32,681 bases of DNA from Chara braunii (Eukaryota > Streptophyta > Charophyceae > Charales > Characeae). Under the pieces are notes generated by a model. That model did not search any database. It was not told the DNA's origin and saw only the letters and a list, made by a program, of their open reading frames with translations. Made by a program: the position numbers and the translations under genes. The stretch spans positions 1,286,083-1,318,763 of the forward strand of contig BFEA01000200.1 in NCBI GenBank assembly GCA_003427395.1. The letters run 5' to 3'. Positions 1-9,024 of this stretch are shown here, piece after piece; within the stretch, counting starts at the first letter, position 1, and each line of letters starts with the position of its first letter.

Positions 1-270
1 AAACAGCTTTTGCCTCAGGAAAATTAGTTTTTGAATTTTTAAAATTCGAAGACGAAGTCAAAAAAGAAAATAAAAAATTGCGCAATTTAGATCTCGAAAA
101 GATCTACAACCCCATGTTTTTTGTTTGTTTTTTTGATAAAATTTTAAGGTCACAAAAAATTCCTGAAAGTCGCTGCCGCACCCAACCGCGGACGGAGCCG
201 CGGCGGCCGTGATCACGTCCGCCCTCCGAGCTTGACCCCGCGGACGCGTCCGCGGATGTTTCATAGGTCG
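1..270 (-). repeat. GC-block interspersed repeat (family I), copy 1, cut by window start
   Basis: Read on the minus strand, this begins near 270 with CCTATGAAACA followed by GCGGACGCGTCCGC, then a GC-rich block with GGCCGC and GTCCGCG words, then AT-rich DNA with TTCCTGA. The same order is found on the plus strand at about 29650-29780, so the two are inverted copies of one family. Bases 7-22 are the reverse complement of a GAGGCAAAAG-type word that also occurs inside the hAT-like elements and family C. The far end lies outside the window. No coding content was seen. Confidence 0.5.
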
Positions 271-283
271 GGGCCGACGGTTT

Positions 284-880
284 GTGGGTGTTGGGTGTGG
301 CATGGTGGGGTTGTGGTGTAGGCGGGCCGACGGGGTGTGGGTGCTGGGGCGGCGTGTTTGGGGGAACAGGGTATTAGGGGTATGTGGTCCAACGGGGTGC
401 GGGTGTCGGGGTGGAGCGGTCCGGGGGCTGGTGCATCAGTTTTTTTTTATCCTCGGCCAATGGGGTGTGGAGGCGACGGGGTGCGGGGGGGGTGGGGGGG
501 TGTTGAATGGAGGGTGTGGGGTAGGGTTGTGTGGTCGTGTTGTAGGCGGGCCGACGGGATGTGGGCGCTGGGGCGCCGGGGTGTGGGCGCCGGGGTGTGG
601 GCACCGGGGTGTGGGCGCTGGGGCGCCAGGGTGTGGGGTGGTGGGGCGCTGGCGCGCTGGGGTGCCGGGGTGTGGGCACTGGGCTGGGGCGCTGGGCGCC
701 GGGGTGTGGGGCACTGGGGTGTGGGGCGCTGGGGTGTGGGGCGCTGGGGCGCCGGGGTGTGGGGCACCCGGGAGCTGGGGCGCTGGGGCGCCGGGGTGTG
801 GGGCGCCGGGGAGCTGGGGCGCTGGGGCGCTGGGGCACTGGGGCGCCGGGGTGTGGTTGCTGGCGGCCTTTTTTTTTTTT
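284..880. repeat. G-rich GC minisatellite
   Basis: The plus strand is dominated by imperfect iterations of GGGGTGTGGGCGCC, GGGGCGCTGG and GGCGCCGGGGTGTGG, densest at 555-850. Open frames exist in several frames on both strands (Gly/Trp/Arg-rich on plus, Pro/Ala/His-rich on minus), but they are by-products of a repeat without stop codons. The many runs of three or four G make G-quadruplex formation on the plus strand plausible. Confidence 0.75.
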
Positions 881-1009
881 GTCATCTCCAAAAACGCAGC
901 CCACCACCCCGTGGCCCCTGGTGCGCGCGCGACGGAACCGGGGTCACATTAAAAAAAAACGCGCCACGTCGCGCGTTTGAACACTATTGAACGCGGCCCC
1001 GGGGCGTTT

Positions 1010-1385
1010 GAACGGGGAAATTTTTCAAGAGCTGTCGGACTTTCTCAAGAGTTGGGTTTTCAAGAGTTTCGGGCCCCTCGCCAGACAGCACTCTCGAAAG
1101 GGCGATGGTGTTGGACAACTGATCAAAAACGACAGTCATATAGCTTTGTTTTTTCCGAATGGAGTCAGGATAACGGCCTGACACCTCTCGAAAATCAAAG
1201 GCCCTTCCAGTGCTCTCGGGAGGGCGCTTCAAAAGAGCAGTGCTCCAGGCTGGGCGTTTGAGAGTTTCGAGTGCTATTCTTGAAACGAGGTTCTGACAAC
1301 TCTCGAAAGAGTTTTCGGGCTACAACTCTCAAGTGGCTGTGTGGCGACACGTCCAACTCTTGAAAACGCAGTTTCAAGAGGCGTG
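1010..1385. repeat. Cluster of short inverted CTCTCGAAA / TTTCAAGAG motifs
   Basis: About a dozen occurrences of a degenerate word, TTTCAAGAGTT on one strand and CTCTCGAAAG or AACTCTTGAAA on the other, lie within 375 bases. Examples are near 1023, 1045, 1061, 1090, 1185, 1290, 1327, 1358 and 1371. The short frames here are not convincing as genes. The function is unknown. Confidence 0.5.
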
Positions 1386-1614
1386 TGGCGAGGCCCTTGC
1401 ACGGTTACCATTTCTCGTCTATGGCCAGGAGCATACACATGTTCGGTGTCTACTGCGTCTAATTCTCTGGGTCTTTTATCTTCCAATGCACATACCTCAG
1501 AGCTGCCTGTTAGTTCCTTCTGGGGCCAGATCCCACTTGGCACTTACGCTGATTCTTCATTTCTGGCCGTTGCTCTTCGTCGTAATCTACAGTCAGAAAT
1601 TAAGAGTTCGGGTA

Positions 1615-1875
1615 AGTGGGACTTGGCCCCGGGACATCTATTGAAATGTCAACGATCGAGGGAAGATTAAGATAGCCCCGTTTCGCCAGCCTGAGGATGA
1701 CACGCACGTCGCACAAATGCAGAACTACCTGCTATTCTTTTTAGGATAAAGGGCAAGAAGTTAAAAAAAAACATGGCCTATTCTTTTTCGTTTTTTTTGG
1801 AGGACCACGTTTGTGTAACAAAGCATTTTCTGCACGCATGGCAAATAGGATGACGTCCCGGGGCCAAGTCCCACT
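1615..1875. mobile_element. TIR element, family G copy 1
   Basis: A perfect 21-bp inverted repeat bounds this segment: 1615-1635 (starting AGTGGGACTTGG) and its exact reverse complement at 1855-1875. The interior contains ACGCACGTCGCACAAATGCAG and ACAAAGCATTTTCTGCACGC, which recur in the same order at 5430-5490. No transposase is encoded, so this is a non-autonomous element or foldback repeat. No clear target-site duplication was found. Confidence 0.6.
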
Positions 1876-2077
1876 GCCAGCGAATCGGTTCAGTTTCCTA
1901 GCCAGTGTGACGATGAGCGGGCACTAAATACATGGAATAAAATATCAGGGCTGTGAAATTTGGACATCAGGAAAACGGTCCGAGCCCTGCAGGCATGTTC
2001 TGCCTCCTGAACCACATCCGCACGTGCAAAATCAGCTTGGCGGCGCCATTTAAACTCCACTGTAACTGGGGGCCTCC

Positions 2078-2160
2078 CTGCACTACTCTCCACATGCACA
2101 AAAGACAAAAGACGTGGAAATGTATTTAGTCTTGTTTTGCACATTTGGAGAGTGGTGCAG
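2078..2160. mobile_element. Miniature hairpin element, family H copy 1
   Basis: Arms 2078-2103 and 2135-2160 are inverted repeats matching at 22 of 26 positions (CTGCACTACTCTCC... against ...GGAGAGTGGTGCAG), with a 31-bp loop. A second copy with the same arms but a different loop lies at 5270-5373. Small size and symmetry suggest a foldback MITE. Confidence 0.6.
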
Positions 2161-2426
2161 CGACTGGGTGCGACAATTCTTGTGGGCCGGTTCCCGTGCG
2201 GTAGGGCCAAGGCACCTCCTCGGATGTAAGCGGTTCATGGGACAGTGGTTGGGGGACTGGGGACACGCTCACCGGCCGATGAGATGATCGTGGAACACGG
2301 TAGCAGAGAAGAATCGCCAGCACGGTAGCACCAGAGTTCTCACTGGATCGCTTTGAGAGTGTCTGACGAGAGAGAGACACTCCTCTAGAGAGAGACTTCG
2401 CTAGACAAGGTAGAGACTCCATTCCG

Positions 2427-2428
<2 letters not shown>

Positions 2429-2479
<51 letters not shown>
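2429..2479. repeat. (AG)n microsatellite
   Basis: Pure AG dinucleotide repeat of about 25 units. The (Ser-Leu)n stretch of the minus-strand frame over it is only the translation of the repeat. Confidence 0.95.
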
Positions 2480-2483
<4 letters not shown>

Positions 2484-2960
2484 TCGAATGTCGAGGGATC
2501 GTGCAGTGCGAGGGCTTGTGCCGCTGTTCTTGTCCTTGCTAACCAGACCGGAGAGGACACTCGTCGCTTGTTGGAGACGGTTGGGCAGAGGTCTAGGCTA
2601 CCATTGCCGGGAATGGTGAATCTCCCTGGGATGGAAGACATGCTCTCGACGAGGAACACAGATTGTGTTCGATCCTCTGCCATGCATCTGTGGCCACTAT
2701 TGCTGGAGGTGGTCCACCCTCCGCCTGCACACGCCCATCCCCTCGACCCTGGAATGTCCCTGTGCACGACTGAGGGCCAGATCCCATGGGCCAAGAGGAT
2801 TGCAGTAAGTGGCTGAATCTGAAAGTGTTCCACACAGAGATGCAGAAAAGCAGTTCAATGTCCGCACCTCTCCACAAACACGTCCAGATTCAGAGGCTTA
2901 TTCCAATCCTCTTTGCCAGTGGGATCCGGCCCTGACAGTCACGGCAACTGTATAATCATT

Positions 2961-3043
2961 AACCATGTCCACCACATTCACAGCCTGCACTTCCAAACAC
3001 ACAAACCATGTCCACCACATTCACAGCCTGCACTTCCAAACAC
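2961..3043. repeat. 43-bp tandem duplication
   Basis: The unit at 2961-3003 (AACCATGTCCACCACATTCA...) is repeated from 3004 almost without change, apart from the last few bases. Confidence 0.9.
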
Positions 3044-3087
3044 GCATTTTCTAGGGACAGGCTCGCTCTTGCCCGCCCCAAGTCGAG

Positions 3088-3330
3088 GGAATCCTTGGCC
3101 CCTCTTCACGCACTCAGTTTTTTTTTCCCGCGGGGCCCCCAATTCGAAACGGGTTTGATTCCCTAGCCGACCTCGGAGCGGCTAGGGAGTAGAACCGATG
3201 AGCCTCTGTAGGAATCCTTGGCCCCTCTTCACGCACTCAGTTTTTTTTTCCCGCAGGGCCCCCAATTCGAAACGGGTTTGATTCCCTAGCCGACCTCGGA
3301 GCGGCTAGGGAGTAGAACCGATGAGCCTCT
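3088..3330. repeat. 123-bp tandem duplication with internal hairpin
   Basis: The unit at 3088-3210 is repeated at 3211-3330, with one clear substitution (CCCGCGG against CCCGCAG) and a missing GTA at the end of unit 2. Each unit holds a perfect 9-bp stem, CCCTAGCCG and CGGCTAGGG, around a 9-base loop. The near-identity implies a recent duplication. Confidence 0.9.
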
Positions 3331-3486
3331 TTTCCTACAGAATACACGGATTTCGTGGCCAATAGGAACACTGAATGTTCTGACTGATGGCGTTTCTTTT
3401 TTCGTAAGAAACCTGCACCCTGCGATCAATACAGATCATTGGTTTCAGATGATGTCCCACAAACAAAGGCGATAGAATACCGGATG

Positions 3487-3600
3487 GAGTGAATTGGCAG
3501 TGGGACTTGGGCCCCGAAGGACCCCGTCCTATTCTTTTTCGGTCCTGCATTTTAACGGATGACATCCCGAAGGACCCCATCCTATTCTTTTTCGGTCCTG
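3487..3600. repeat. Family G terminal sequence in 53-bp tandem
   Basis: CGAAGGACCCC(G/A)TCCTATTC followed by TTTTTCGGTCCTGCATTT occurs twice, at period 53 (starting 3515 and 3568). GGCAGTGGGACTTGGGCCCC just before it is the terminal sequence of the element at 1615-1875. One more fragment (CCTGCATTTTAACAGATGACG) lies at about 4102-4145. Confidence 0.7.
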
Positions 3601-3644
3601 CATTTTTTTTTTTGTTTTTTTTTTTCAAAAGATGTCAGCTTGTG

Positions 3645-3802
3645 TTATACCACCAGTACTTCCTAGAGTCATGCCCGTTAACGCGCCACAATTTTAGGAA
3701 ATGTACGGACCACTACATGAGCGCCCAAATTCATCCGAGTAGAAATGTTTCTACTCTATTTTTTCCCGCAGCCAATAGGTGGGCCAAGTACTGGTGGTAT
3801 AA
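3645..3802. mobile_element. Small TIR element with 17-bp perfect TIRs
   Basis: TTATACCACCAGTACTT at 3645-3661 and its exact reverse complement AAGTACTGGTGGTATAA at 3786-3802 bound 158 bp. The tips read TTA/TACC and GGTA/TAA, so a TA target duplication (Tc1/mariner-like) fits but is ambiguous because the tip is itself TA-rich. It encodes nothing and is probably a MITE. Confidence 0.65.
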
Positions 3803-4147
3803 TGCCAAAAAATAGTGACTTGAGGCCGGAGACCTCTCAATTCTACCCGGAGAAAACAGAAAAGTAACTACTGGGAGCCTTAACCAGCTTAGCTTTTTAC
3901 AGGATCCCGAGGGACCCGATGCCCTCCAATTGCCTACCCCTACTATTTATTGCCTTCAAAAGTACCCACTGAATTACCTCTAGTATCAGCATAAGAATTC
4001 TATCCTATCGCAAGTAAAGAAAGAAAGAGTAGAAGCACACAGAAGCACCAATTACTATGCTTTCCAAAAAACAAAAAAAAAAACAGAAGCACTAGCCCTA
4101 TGTCCTGCATTTTAACAGATGACGTCCCGAACGACCCCATCCTATTT
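3803..4147. other. Stretch without a recognised gene
   Basis: AT-rich, no convincing coding frame. It contains an A-rich segment at about 4067-4085 and a short family G fragment at 4102-4145. Confidence 0.5.
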
Positions 4148-4157
4148 GTTGTTGTTG

Positions 4158-4188
<31 letters not shown>

Positions 4189-5260
4189 AAATCTGGCTCC
4201 TACTCGTGGGGAGCTGCACTTGCTGGAAAGCGGGTCCAGCGTCCCAATTGAAATAGATGAGGCCGGGGTCCTCGCAGTCTACCCGGGAGTAACAAAAAGG
4301 AAAAAATCATCCATACTGATAAATAAAAGGACAGCAGTAATCATTTCCAGGACCGTATCTAAAAGTAGTAAAAACTTGGTACATGAAGTAGACTACAGTC
4401 TAACAGTGGATCCGATGACTGGTTGATCAGGGCAATGTGTACTCCCAGTAAAGGGAATGTAACTGGGTTCCGAAGGGGTGGGAGAGTATATAAGAGCAGA
4501 CAAGTGAAGATCAGGAGTTATTACTGGGATGATTCCACAGAAGGTCCGTGTAGAACAGTCCGTTATTCTCAGATAGGTCCGCCCATTTGTAGGTCAAAGA
4601 CCATTTCTGACGGAAGGCATGTTTTGCCAAGTCAGTTGAGGCTGAGGAGTTTCTGATTTTGTACCAGTCTGCTGTGATATCCAGGCGAATAGACTGTTTA
4701 AACTGCGCCAACAAGGAAGGGAGCCCTTCTTGCTAGCCAGAGGTTCCAGAAAGCTCCTTTCCTGAAGTGTTGGGCCACTTTGCCCAATTGATGCTTGTGG
4801 AAGCGAGAACCGAGTCTGCCAGTAACAACGTAATCTTGATTCCACAAGTCCGGTACTGTGTAGGCCTTGTACCACCATGAGTTTAGCTCGTCCCAGTATC
4901 CTCTGGCAATGACGCATTCCCACCATAGATGGACCCAATCCTCCAGGGAAGGGTGGGAACAGGCTTCGCAACAGGTAGATATGTCCAAGCCCTTCTCAGA
5001 ACACCACATGGCAGTAGGGACGCATGAGTGGAGGTGTAGCCATTCCAGGCCACCCACCTTGGATTCGATAGATATAGAAGAGTGTCCAGTTGGGGAGAAG
5101 TGGTTTGAGTTTGAGGGACGAGACTCTGCGCTGCCAACCAACGAAGAGCCCTGCCTGCAGAGCTTGAGGGTTTGACAGGAAATTGTATCCCATTTTGGCT
5201 GAGTAATCTGAGAGGGACCCCTTCGTGGTTGAATTATCTGGACCAGTCACAGACCAGCCT
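4148..5260 (-). mobile_element. 5'-truncated LINE (non-LTR retrotransposon)
   Basis: On the minus strand this region carries the C-terminal part of a LINE reverse-transcriptase polyprotein (5250-4511), an untranslated tail (4510-4187) and then a long poly(A) tail, seen as about 30 T at 4157-4184 on the plus strand after GTTGTTGTTGTT. Coding remnant, 3' UTR and poly(A) in one orientation are the expected arrangement of a 5'-truncated LINE copy. The 5' end lies near 5260, where hairpin H copy 2 begins. No target-site duplication could be defined. Confidence 0.65.
4511..5250 (-). pseudogene. LINE reverse-transcriptase C-terminal fragment (zf-RVT region), frameshifted
   Basis: The best segment is the 147-codon frame at 5141-4698. 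It contains a CX2C...HX4C cluster (CEAC at residues 58-61, then H71 and C76 in VHLWWEC) inside a Trp-rich context (EDWVHLWWECVIARGYWDEL). This arrangement is the hallmark of the zinc-binding region that follows the reverse transcriptase in plant LINEs. Upstream coding sequence continues in another frame (5250 to about 5055, with LSDYSAKMGYNFLSNPQALQ), and the C-terminal part in a third (4714-4511, with SIRLDITADWYKIRNSS). At least two frameshifts separate the blocks, so the copy is dead. The catalytic RT palm (YADD) is not present, having been lost by 5' truncation. Family assignment rests on motif recognition only. Confidence 0.65.
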
Positions 5261-5269
5261 ATGGCGTCC

Positions 5270-5373
5270 CTGCACTACTCTCGACATGCACAAAAGACAA
5301 ATCATGGCGGTGTATCTTTCCATGTTCTTGCGGAAAGTTGGCTCTCGTTTTGCACATTTCGAGAGTAGGGGCG
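5270..5373. mobile_element. Miniature hairpin element, family H copy 2
   Basis: Arms 5270-5295 and 5348-5373 pair at about 20 of 26 positions and share the sequence of copy 1 (CTGCACTACTCTCGACATGC against ...GCACATTTCGAGAGTAG). The loop differs from copy 1. It sits at the 5' edge of the LINE fragment. Confidence 0.6.
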
Positions 5374-5375
5374 CG

Positions 5376-5540
5376 AGGCCCCTGATTCTTTTTCGATCCT
5401 GCATTTTAACGGATGACGCCAGAATGACACGCAAGTCGCACAAATGCAGGACCACGTCTGCGTAACAAAGCATTTTCTGCACGCATGACAAATAGGACGG
5501 GGTCCTTCGGGACGTCATCCGTTAAAATTGGAACGAAACA
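5376..5540. mobile_element. Family G element, copy 2
   Basis: TTTTAACGGATGACG at 5404-5418 is exactly inverted at 5513-5527. The interior (5425-5500) is the same as the interior of copy 1 at 1693-1850, including CGCACAAATGCAGGACCACG and ACAAAGCATTTTCTGCACGC. The outer TIR sequence differs from that of copy 1, so the family has more than one end type. Confidence 0.6.
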
Positions 5541-6153
5541 ACACACCCTCATCTTGGCTGTACCGGACCGGAAATATAGCTTCTGTACGTTCAATTTCAG
5601 GGTGCGTTATGTTAGGGGGAAGACGGTAGCATAAGCCCAAGGATGCCACGCACCAATCAAGAAATGGTCCAGATTAAATTAAAAAAAAAAAACACAACAA
5701 ATAGGACGGGGGGTTGAAGAAATGGTGATAAAGTCGAAAAGAAAAAAGAACCGAAGCCCAGCACGGTTGATTTCGCTGTAAGTGATACTTAAGGATGCTT
5801 AATAGAAAGAAAAAAAAAAACAAAAAAAAACTTAAGACTTTCCTTTTCAGCATGCAAAAAAAAAAAAAAAAAAAGAGAGACCCAAAATACACGTCTACAA
5901 ACATGCTTTACAGTAATCGAGCGCGGCACCGCCCCCACGTTCCACACCAGTAAGGGCATACTCACACTAGCGCTTTTTTACTTATTGTTGGACGGAACTG
6001 CGGCCAGATGCATACAGGACCAGTCATAAATGCGGTCAAATGCATTTAAGACAGTGCCAATGTGAGTACGCAATAATTGTCGCGCCAAGACACAGACAAA
6101 CCCCGGCCCCCCTCAACCTCCCGCTCCTCCCCTTCCCCCCCCAAAAAAACCCG
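5541..6153. other. Stretch without a recognised gene; A-rich tracts
   Basis: Several poly(A) runs (about 5680, 5811-5829, 5857-5874) lie in otherwise unremarkable sequence. No frame looks coding. The Phe-rich minus frame is translated poly(A). Confidence 0.5.

Positions 6154-6205
<52 letters not shown>
6154..6205. repeat. Poly(C) run of 52 bases
   Basis: An unbroken C run at 6154-6205, flanked by shorter C runs. The Pro-rich and Gly-rich frames over it are artefacts. The true length is doubtful, since homopolymers of this size are error-prone to sequence. Confidence 0.9.
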
Positions 6206-6284
6206 ACCCCCTTTCCTTCGGTACCCGTCTCCCTTCTATCGCCCTCTCCACACACAAACAGAAATCCGGAGAAAACTCTCGCTA

Positions 6285-6389
6285 CGGTCTTCACCCGAAT
6301 AGAACGCCCGGTAATTATGGCCGTATCTGGACTGAAAGCTGCGTCAAATACAGCTATAATGACCAGGCGTTCTATTCGGGTGAAGACGG
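6285..6389. mobile_element. Foldback hairpin element
   Basis: Arms 6285-6325 and 6348-6389 are inverted repeats of about 41 bp. The outer part is essentially perfect (GTCTTCACCCGAATAGAACG), and the pairing decays toward a loop of about 22 bp. This is the form of a small MITE. No obvious target duplication was seen. Confidence 0.65.
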
Positions 6390-6544
6390 AAAAGCGGATT
6401 TCACTCATCAGACTGCATCAAAAAAGAATGGTCGTGCTCCATGAGAATGATTTGCTGAGAAGTTAAAACCCAGAAGTCTATTTCCTACCATGCCAAGCCT
6501 GTCGTCGATAGCACTGGTCGGTGGCCCACTTCTGTCCTTCAGCC

Positions 6545-6647
6545 AGTCAACGTACAAATTCTCTTAAAAAAAAGTCAACGTACAAATTCTCTAGAAAAAG
6601 TCAACGGACAAATTCTCTATAAGAAAAAGTCAACGTACAAATTACAA
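6545..6647. repeat. Tandem repeat, four units of GTCAACGTACAAATTCTCT
   Basis: Units start at 6545, 6574, 6600 and 6629 (periods 29, 26 and 29), separated by short A-rich spacers. The last unit is truncated. Confidence 0.9.
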
Positions 6648-7029
6648 AAGATAGAAAACAAATTGGTCCATTTCTTTATCACTCACATTGACTAAGATTG
6701 TCAATGACTTAACCACAGTTTCAGACAGCCTCGAACAGGACCGGAGTCACCTGACCGTCAAAACGCAGAGGATACATCCATGCCCGTGCTAGCCTCGTTG
6801 AGTCGTTGGCATCCGAATAAGCTTTTCGACCAGCTAGCTTTTCGAACACACAACCAGGTTCATGGAATCCCATTGAAGCCTCCGTTGCCTCACCATGAGC
6901 GATTGCTCCTGCGGCATCCTGCCACAACCCCCTTAAACGAAAGCTGATAATCGAGATAATATGGGGGCCCGTTCGAGATAGAGGGGGGTCACAGATTTTT
7001 TATTACCCGAAACTTTAAAGCCCGATCGG
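6648..7029. other. Stretch without a recognised gene
   Basis: Moderate base composition. A 68-codon minus-strand frame at 6927-6721 has no family resemblance I recognise. Confidence 0.4.
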
Positions 7030-7620
7030 CTTGAATACCCTAATCATCAATTTGACATCGCTGCTGGACAGACTCCCTCGCATTCGCCTTTCCTCCCTCG
7101 CTGCCTTCTGTATTTTCCCCTCCTTGACACGCGCCCCCTCTGATAATCTCCATCTGTCTCCCTCTCTGCCTCTCCGCATGCCTCCATCTGTCCCTCTCTG
7201 TACTCCCCTATCTCTCCCGCTCCGTACGGCGTATGCTTCTATTTCTCTGCCCATTTCTCTATTTGTCTACCTGCCTATCTGTCTGCCTCCCTGTCCATCT
7301 ACCTATCTATCTATATATCTATCTATCTGTCTGCCCGGCTTGCCTACCTGTATCTCTTTTCCTCTCTCCCTATTCCTCTCCCCTCCATATTGTCTGAATT
7401 TGTCTCCACTTTCTCTCATCCCTTTTGCACCGCTCTGCCCCACGGGCCACGGGTCACCCACCGAGAGAGACGATACCCTGTTACGATCCACAGCCAGCCT
7501 TCAAAGAGTCGACCCTCTAATCTTCTAATAAGAAACAGCGTCCTCTTCTTTCCACTGCCTTTCTTTCCCCTTCTTTTCTTTCTTTCTCAAATTTTATTCT
7601 TCTCCCAGATCGTTGACCCA
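7030..7620. repeat. Pyrimidine-rich tract with TCTA/TCTG tetranucleotides
   Basis: The plus strand is strongly C+T biased, with a degenerate CTATCTATCTATATATCTAT core at about 7299-7330 and CTGTCTGCC-like words around it. Frames here reflect composition. On the minus strand it lies downstream of the REF/SRPP gene. Confidence 0.75.
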
Positions 7621-8178
7621 TCCAACCCCCATCCCAGAGACGCCAGCGTCGCCAAGGGCTAGCCACGACTGGAACGCCAGAATCCTCAGAAGGCGAGTCG
7701 ATTCCGCTCTCTCCCTCGCAGGCTCACCCACAGCCAATATCAAGGAATCGAGGAAGCCTCCCTCCCTCCTTACCCCTTACTGTGCCCAATCCTGGTGACT
7801 AACATCGGCAGAACCGATGACCGGCAAACGGGCAATGAACGGCAATGAACCTCTCCCTGTCCCGTCCTACTCAGCTTGCCCACCTCCGTTCAGCTAAACT
7901 TGTTGCTAATGAACTGAACAAACAGAACGACAGAACCGTAACGCACACAACGTCAATTACACGCCACTTAATGTCACAGATATGTTGCATCCTATATACT
8001 GCATTTCCACACAACAAAACTAGGTCGTCAAAAAAGACACAGCAGCGAACAAATAGCACAAGATCAAGGAATCCGACTCCTCTACATAGGCGGACTCAGA
8101 CCCTTCGTTTCGGCCGCGCAAGCCGCCCCTCCTCCCTCTCCCCCCCTCGGTCTCTATGTCCCCCGCTTCGTCCGGTTA
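7621..8178. other. Region downstream of the REF/SRPP gene
   Basis: On the minus strand this follows the stop codon at 8179-8181. I did not see a strong polyadenylation signal near the stop. An AATAAA-type word occurs only at about 7593 (TTTTATT on plus). No other gene was recognised. Confidence 0.4.
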
Positions 8179-9024
8179 CTACCCCTCTCGCTCTGGTTCG
8201 ACGATACGTCGAACCCGCTCATTTAAAGCTGACGTCACCCTTCTCGTCGGAATGAACGGCAGCTGTTGAATGACTCTCTGCATTATCGGTAGCGGCATTA
8301 GCGCTGGCACAGCCTTCAGCACGAACAAGACCCGATTATACGATTCTAAGGTCAGCCTCGTTGTCGGCACCACGTACCTCGCTGCTTTGCGACCGAGAGG
8401 AATCGATCTCGTGGCGTCGATCATCATCGTCTCCAGCTTATCGTAATAGGCTTTTGCCGTCTTCCCCATCCCTTCCTCCTGCAAGGAGACAATCAGTTCA
8501 TGCACAACGCGATGGACAACACGCGGTGCCTGTGTCACTATACCATACGCCTTTGCTTTGAACCAATCTGGCACAAGATGGTCCAGCCATCGGACCACAT
8601 AGTCCACCAGTTGGTCCACAGCACTAACCACTTTGAACGCTAAATTGTCTGCGATCAGAAGCAATTCCTCCGCTTTAACTGCTCTCAAAGCTCGCTCGAG
8701 CGTCTCTAGAGAGCGGCGCAACTTGTCACCCAACTCCGACTTCAGCCACTGGTACATATGGAACATGAAGCATAAGATGAAGACAACCAGGAAACGCACA
8801 AACTCTAGACGCCTTAACCCCGTCCTTGCATTGAAGAGACCACCTATCCGGCCCACCCTTCTCCCTCTTCGCCGTCGCTGCTGAGCGGCTTCGCCCGGCG
8901 GCCGATGGGGTCCTCGATCTGCTGACGGTCGCTCTCCCTCCATTCCTCTTTCCATCTCCTCTTCCTCACCCTGCCGATTCCCGCCTCTCGGATCCTCCCT
9001 ATTAACTGCATTGCTGGTCGCCAT
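8179..9024 (-). CDS. REF/SRPP (LDAP) family lipid-droplet-associated protein
   Basis: This is a 281-residue reading frame with no internal break. The family coats rubber particles and cytosolic lipid droplets in plants and is linked to stress-induced droplet formation. Residues 15-65 form a highly charged leader (EEEE, then RRRRGRR). LRRLEFVRFLVVFILCFMFH at about 70-89 is the hydrophobic entry into the domain, and helices continue to about 265. The C-terminal half carries the family signature: GMGKTAKAYYDKLE, then AARYVVPTTRLTLESYNRV, then QQLPFIPTRRV near 253-263, corresponding to the family's YNxxV and LPxxPxxR elements. Residue 1 is placed at 9024 because AAGATGGCGACC is a strong plant start context. 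The frame stays open to an upstream ATG at 9126 (34 more residues), and GAGGTAAGT at about 9060-9052 could be a splice donor. The protein is longer than usual SRPPs (about 200-240 residues) because of the N-terminal extension. The domain lies in one exon. The neighbours are repeats, so context gives no functional help. Confidence 0.85.
   Translation of the reverse strand: MATSNAVNREDPRGGNRQGEEEEMERGMEGERPSADRGPHRPPGEAAQQRRRRGRRVGRIGGLFNARTGLRRLEFVRFLVVFILCFMFHMYQWLKSELGDKLRRSLETLERALRAVKAEELLLIADNLAFKVVSAVDQLVDYVVRWLDHLVPDWFKAKAYGIVTQAPRVVHRVVHELIVSLQEEGMGKTAKAYYDKLETMMIDATRSIPLGRKAARYVVPTTRLTLESYNRVLFVLKAVPALMPLPIMQRVIQQLPFIPTRRVTSALNERVRRIVEPEREG

Noticed and set aside
58-980. Overlapping Gly/Trp/Arg-rich and Pro/Ala/His-rich open frames of up to 222 codons
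   Set aside because: They are present in several frames on both strands of a GC minisatellite without stop codons. No non-repetitive domain.
2126-2833. 235-codon minus-strand frame with a long Ser-Leu run
   Set aside because: The centre is translated (AG)n, the end overlaps hairpin H copy 1, and no family resemblance was seen.
3140-3330. SINE or tRNA-like origin for the 123-bp duplicates (GGGTTTGATTCCC resembles a T-arm)
   Set aside because: No A box and no matching acceptor stem; the resemblance is short.
6036-6466. Poly-Pro and poly-Gly open frames
   Set aside because: Created by the 52-base C run and by the foldback at 6285-6389.
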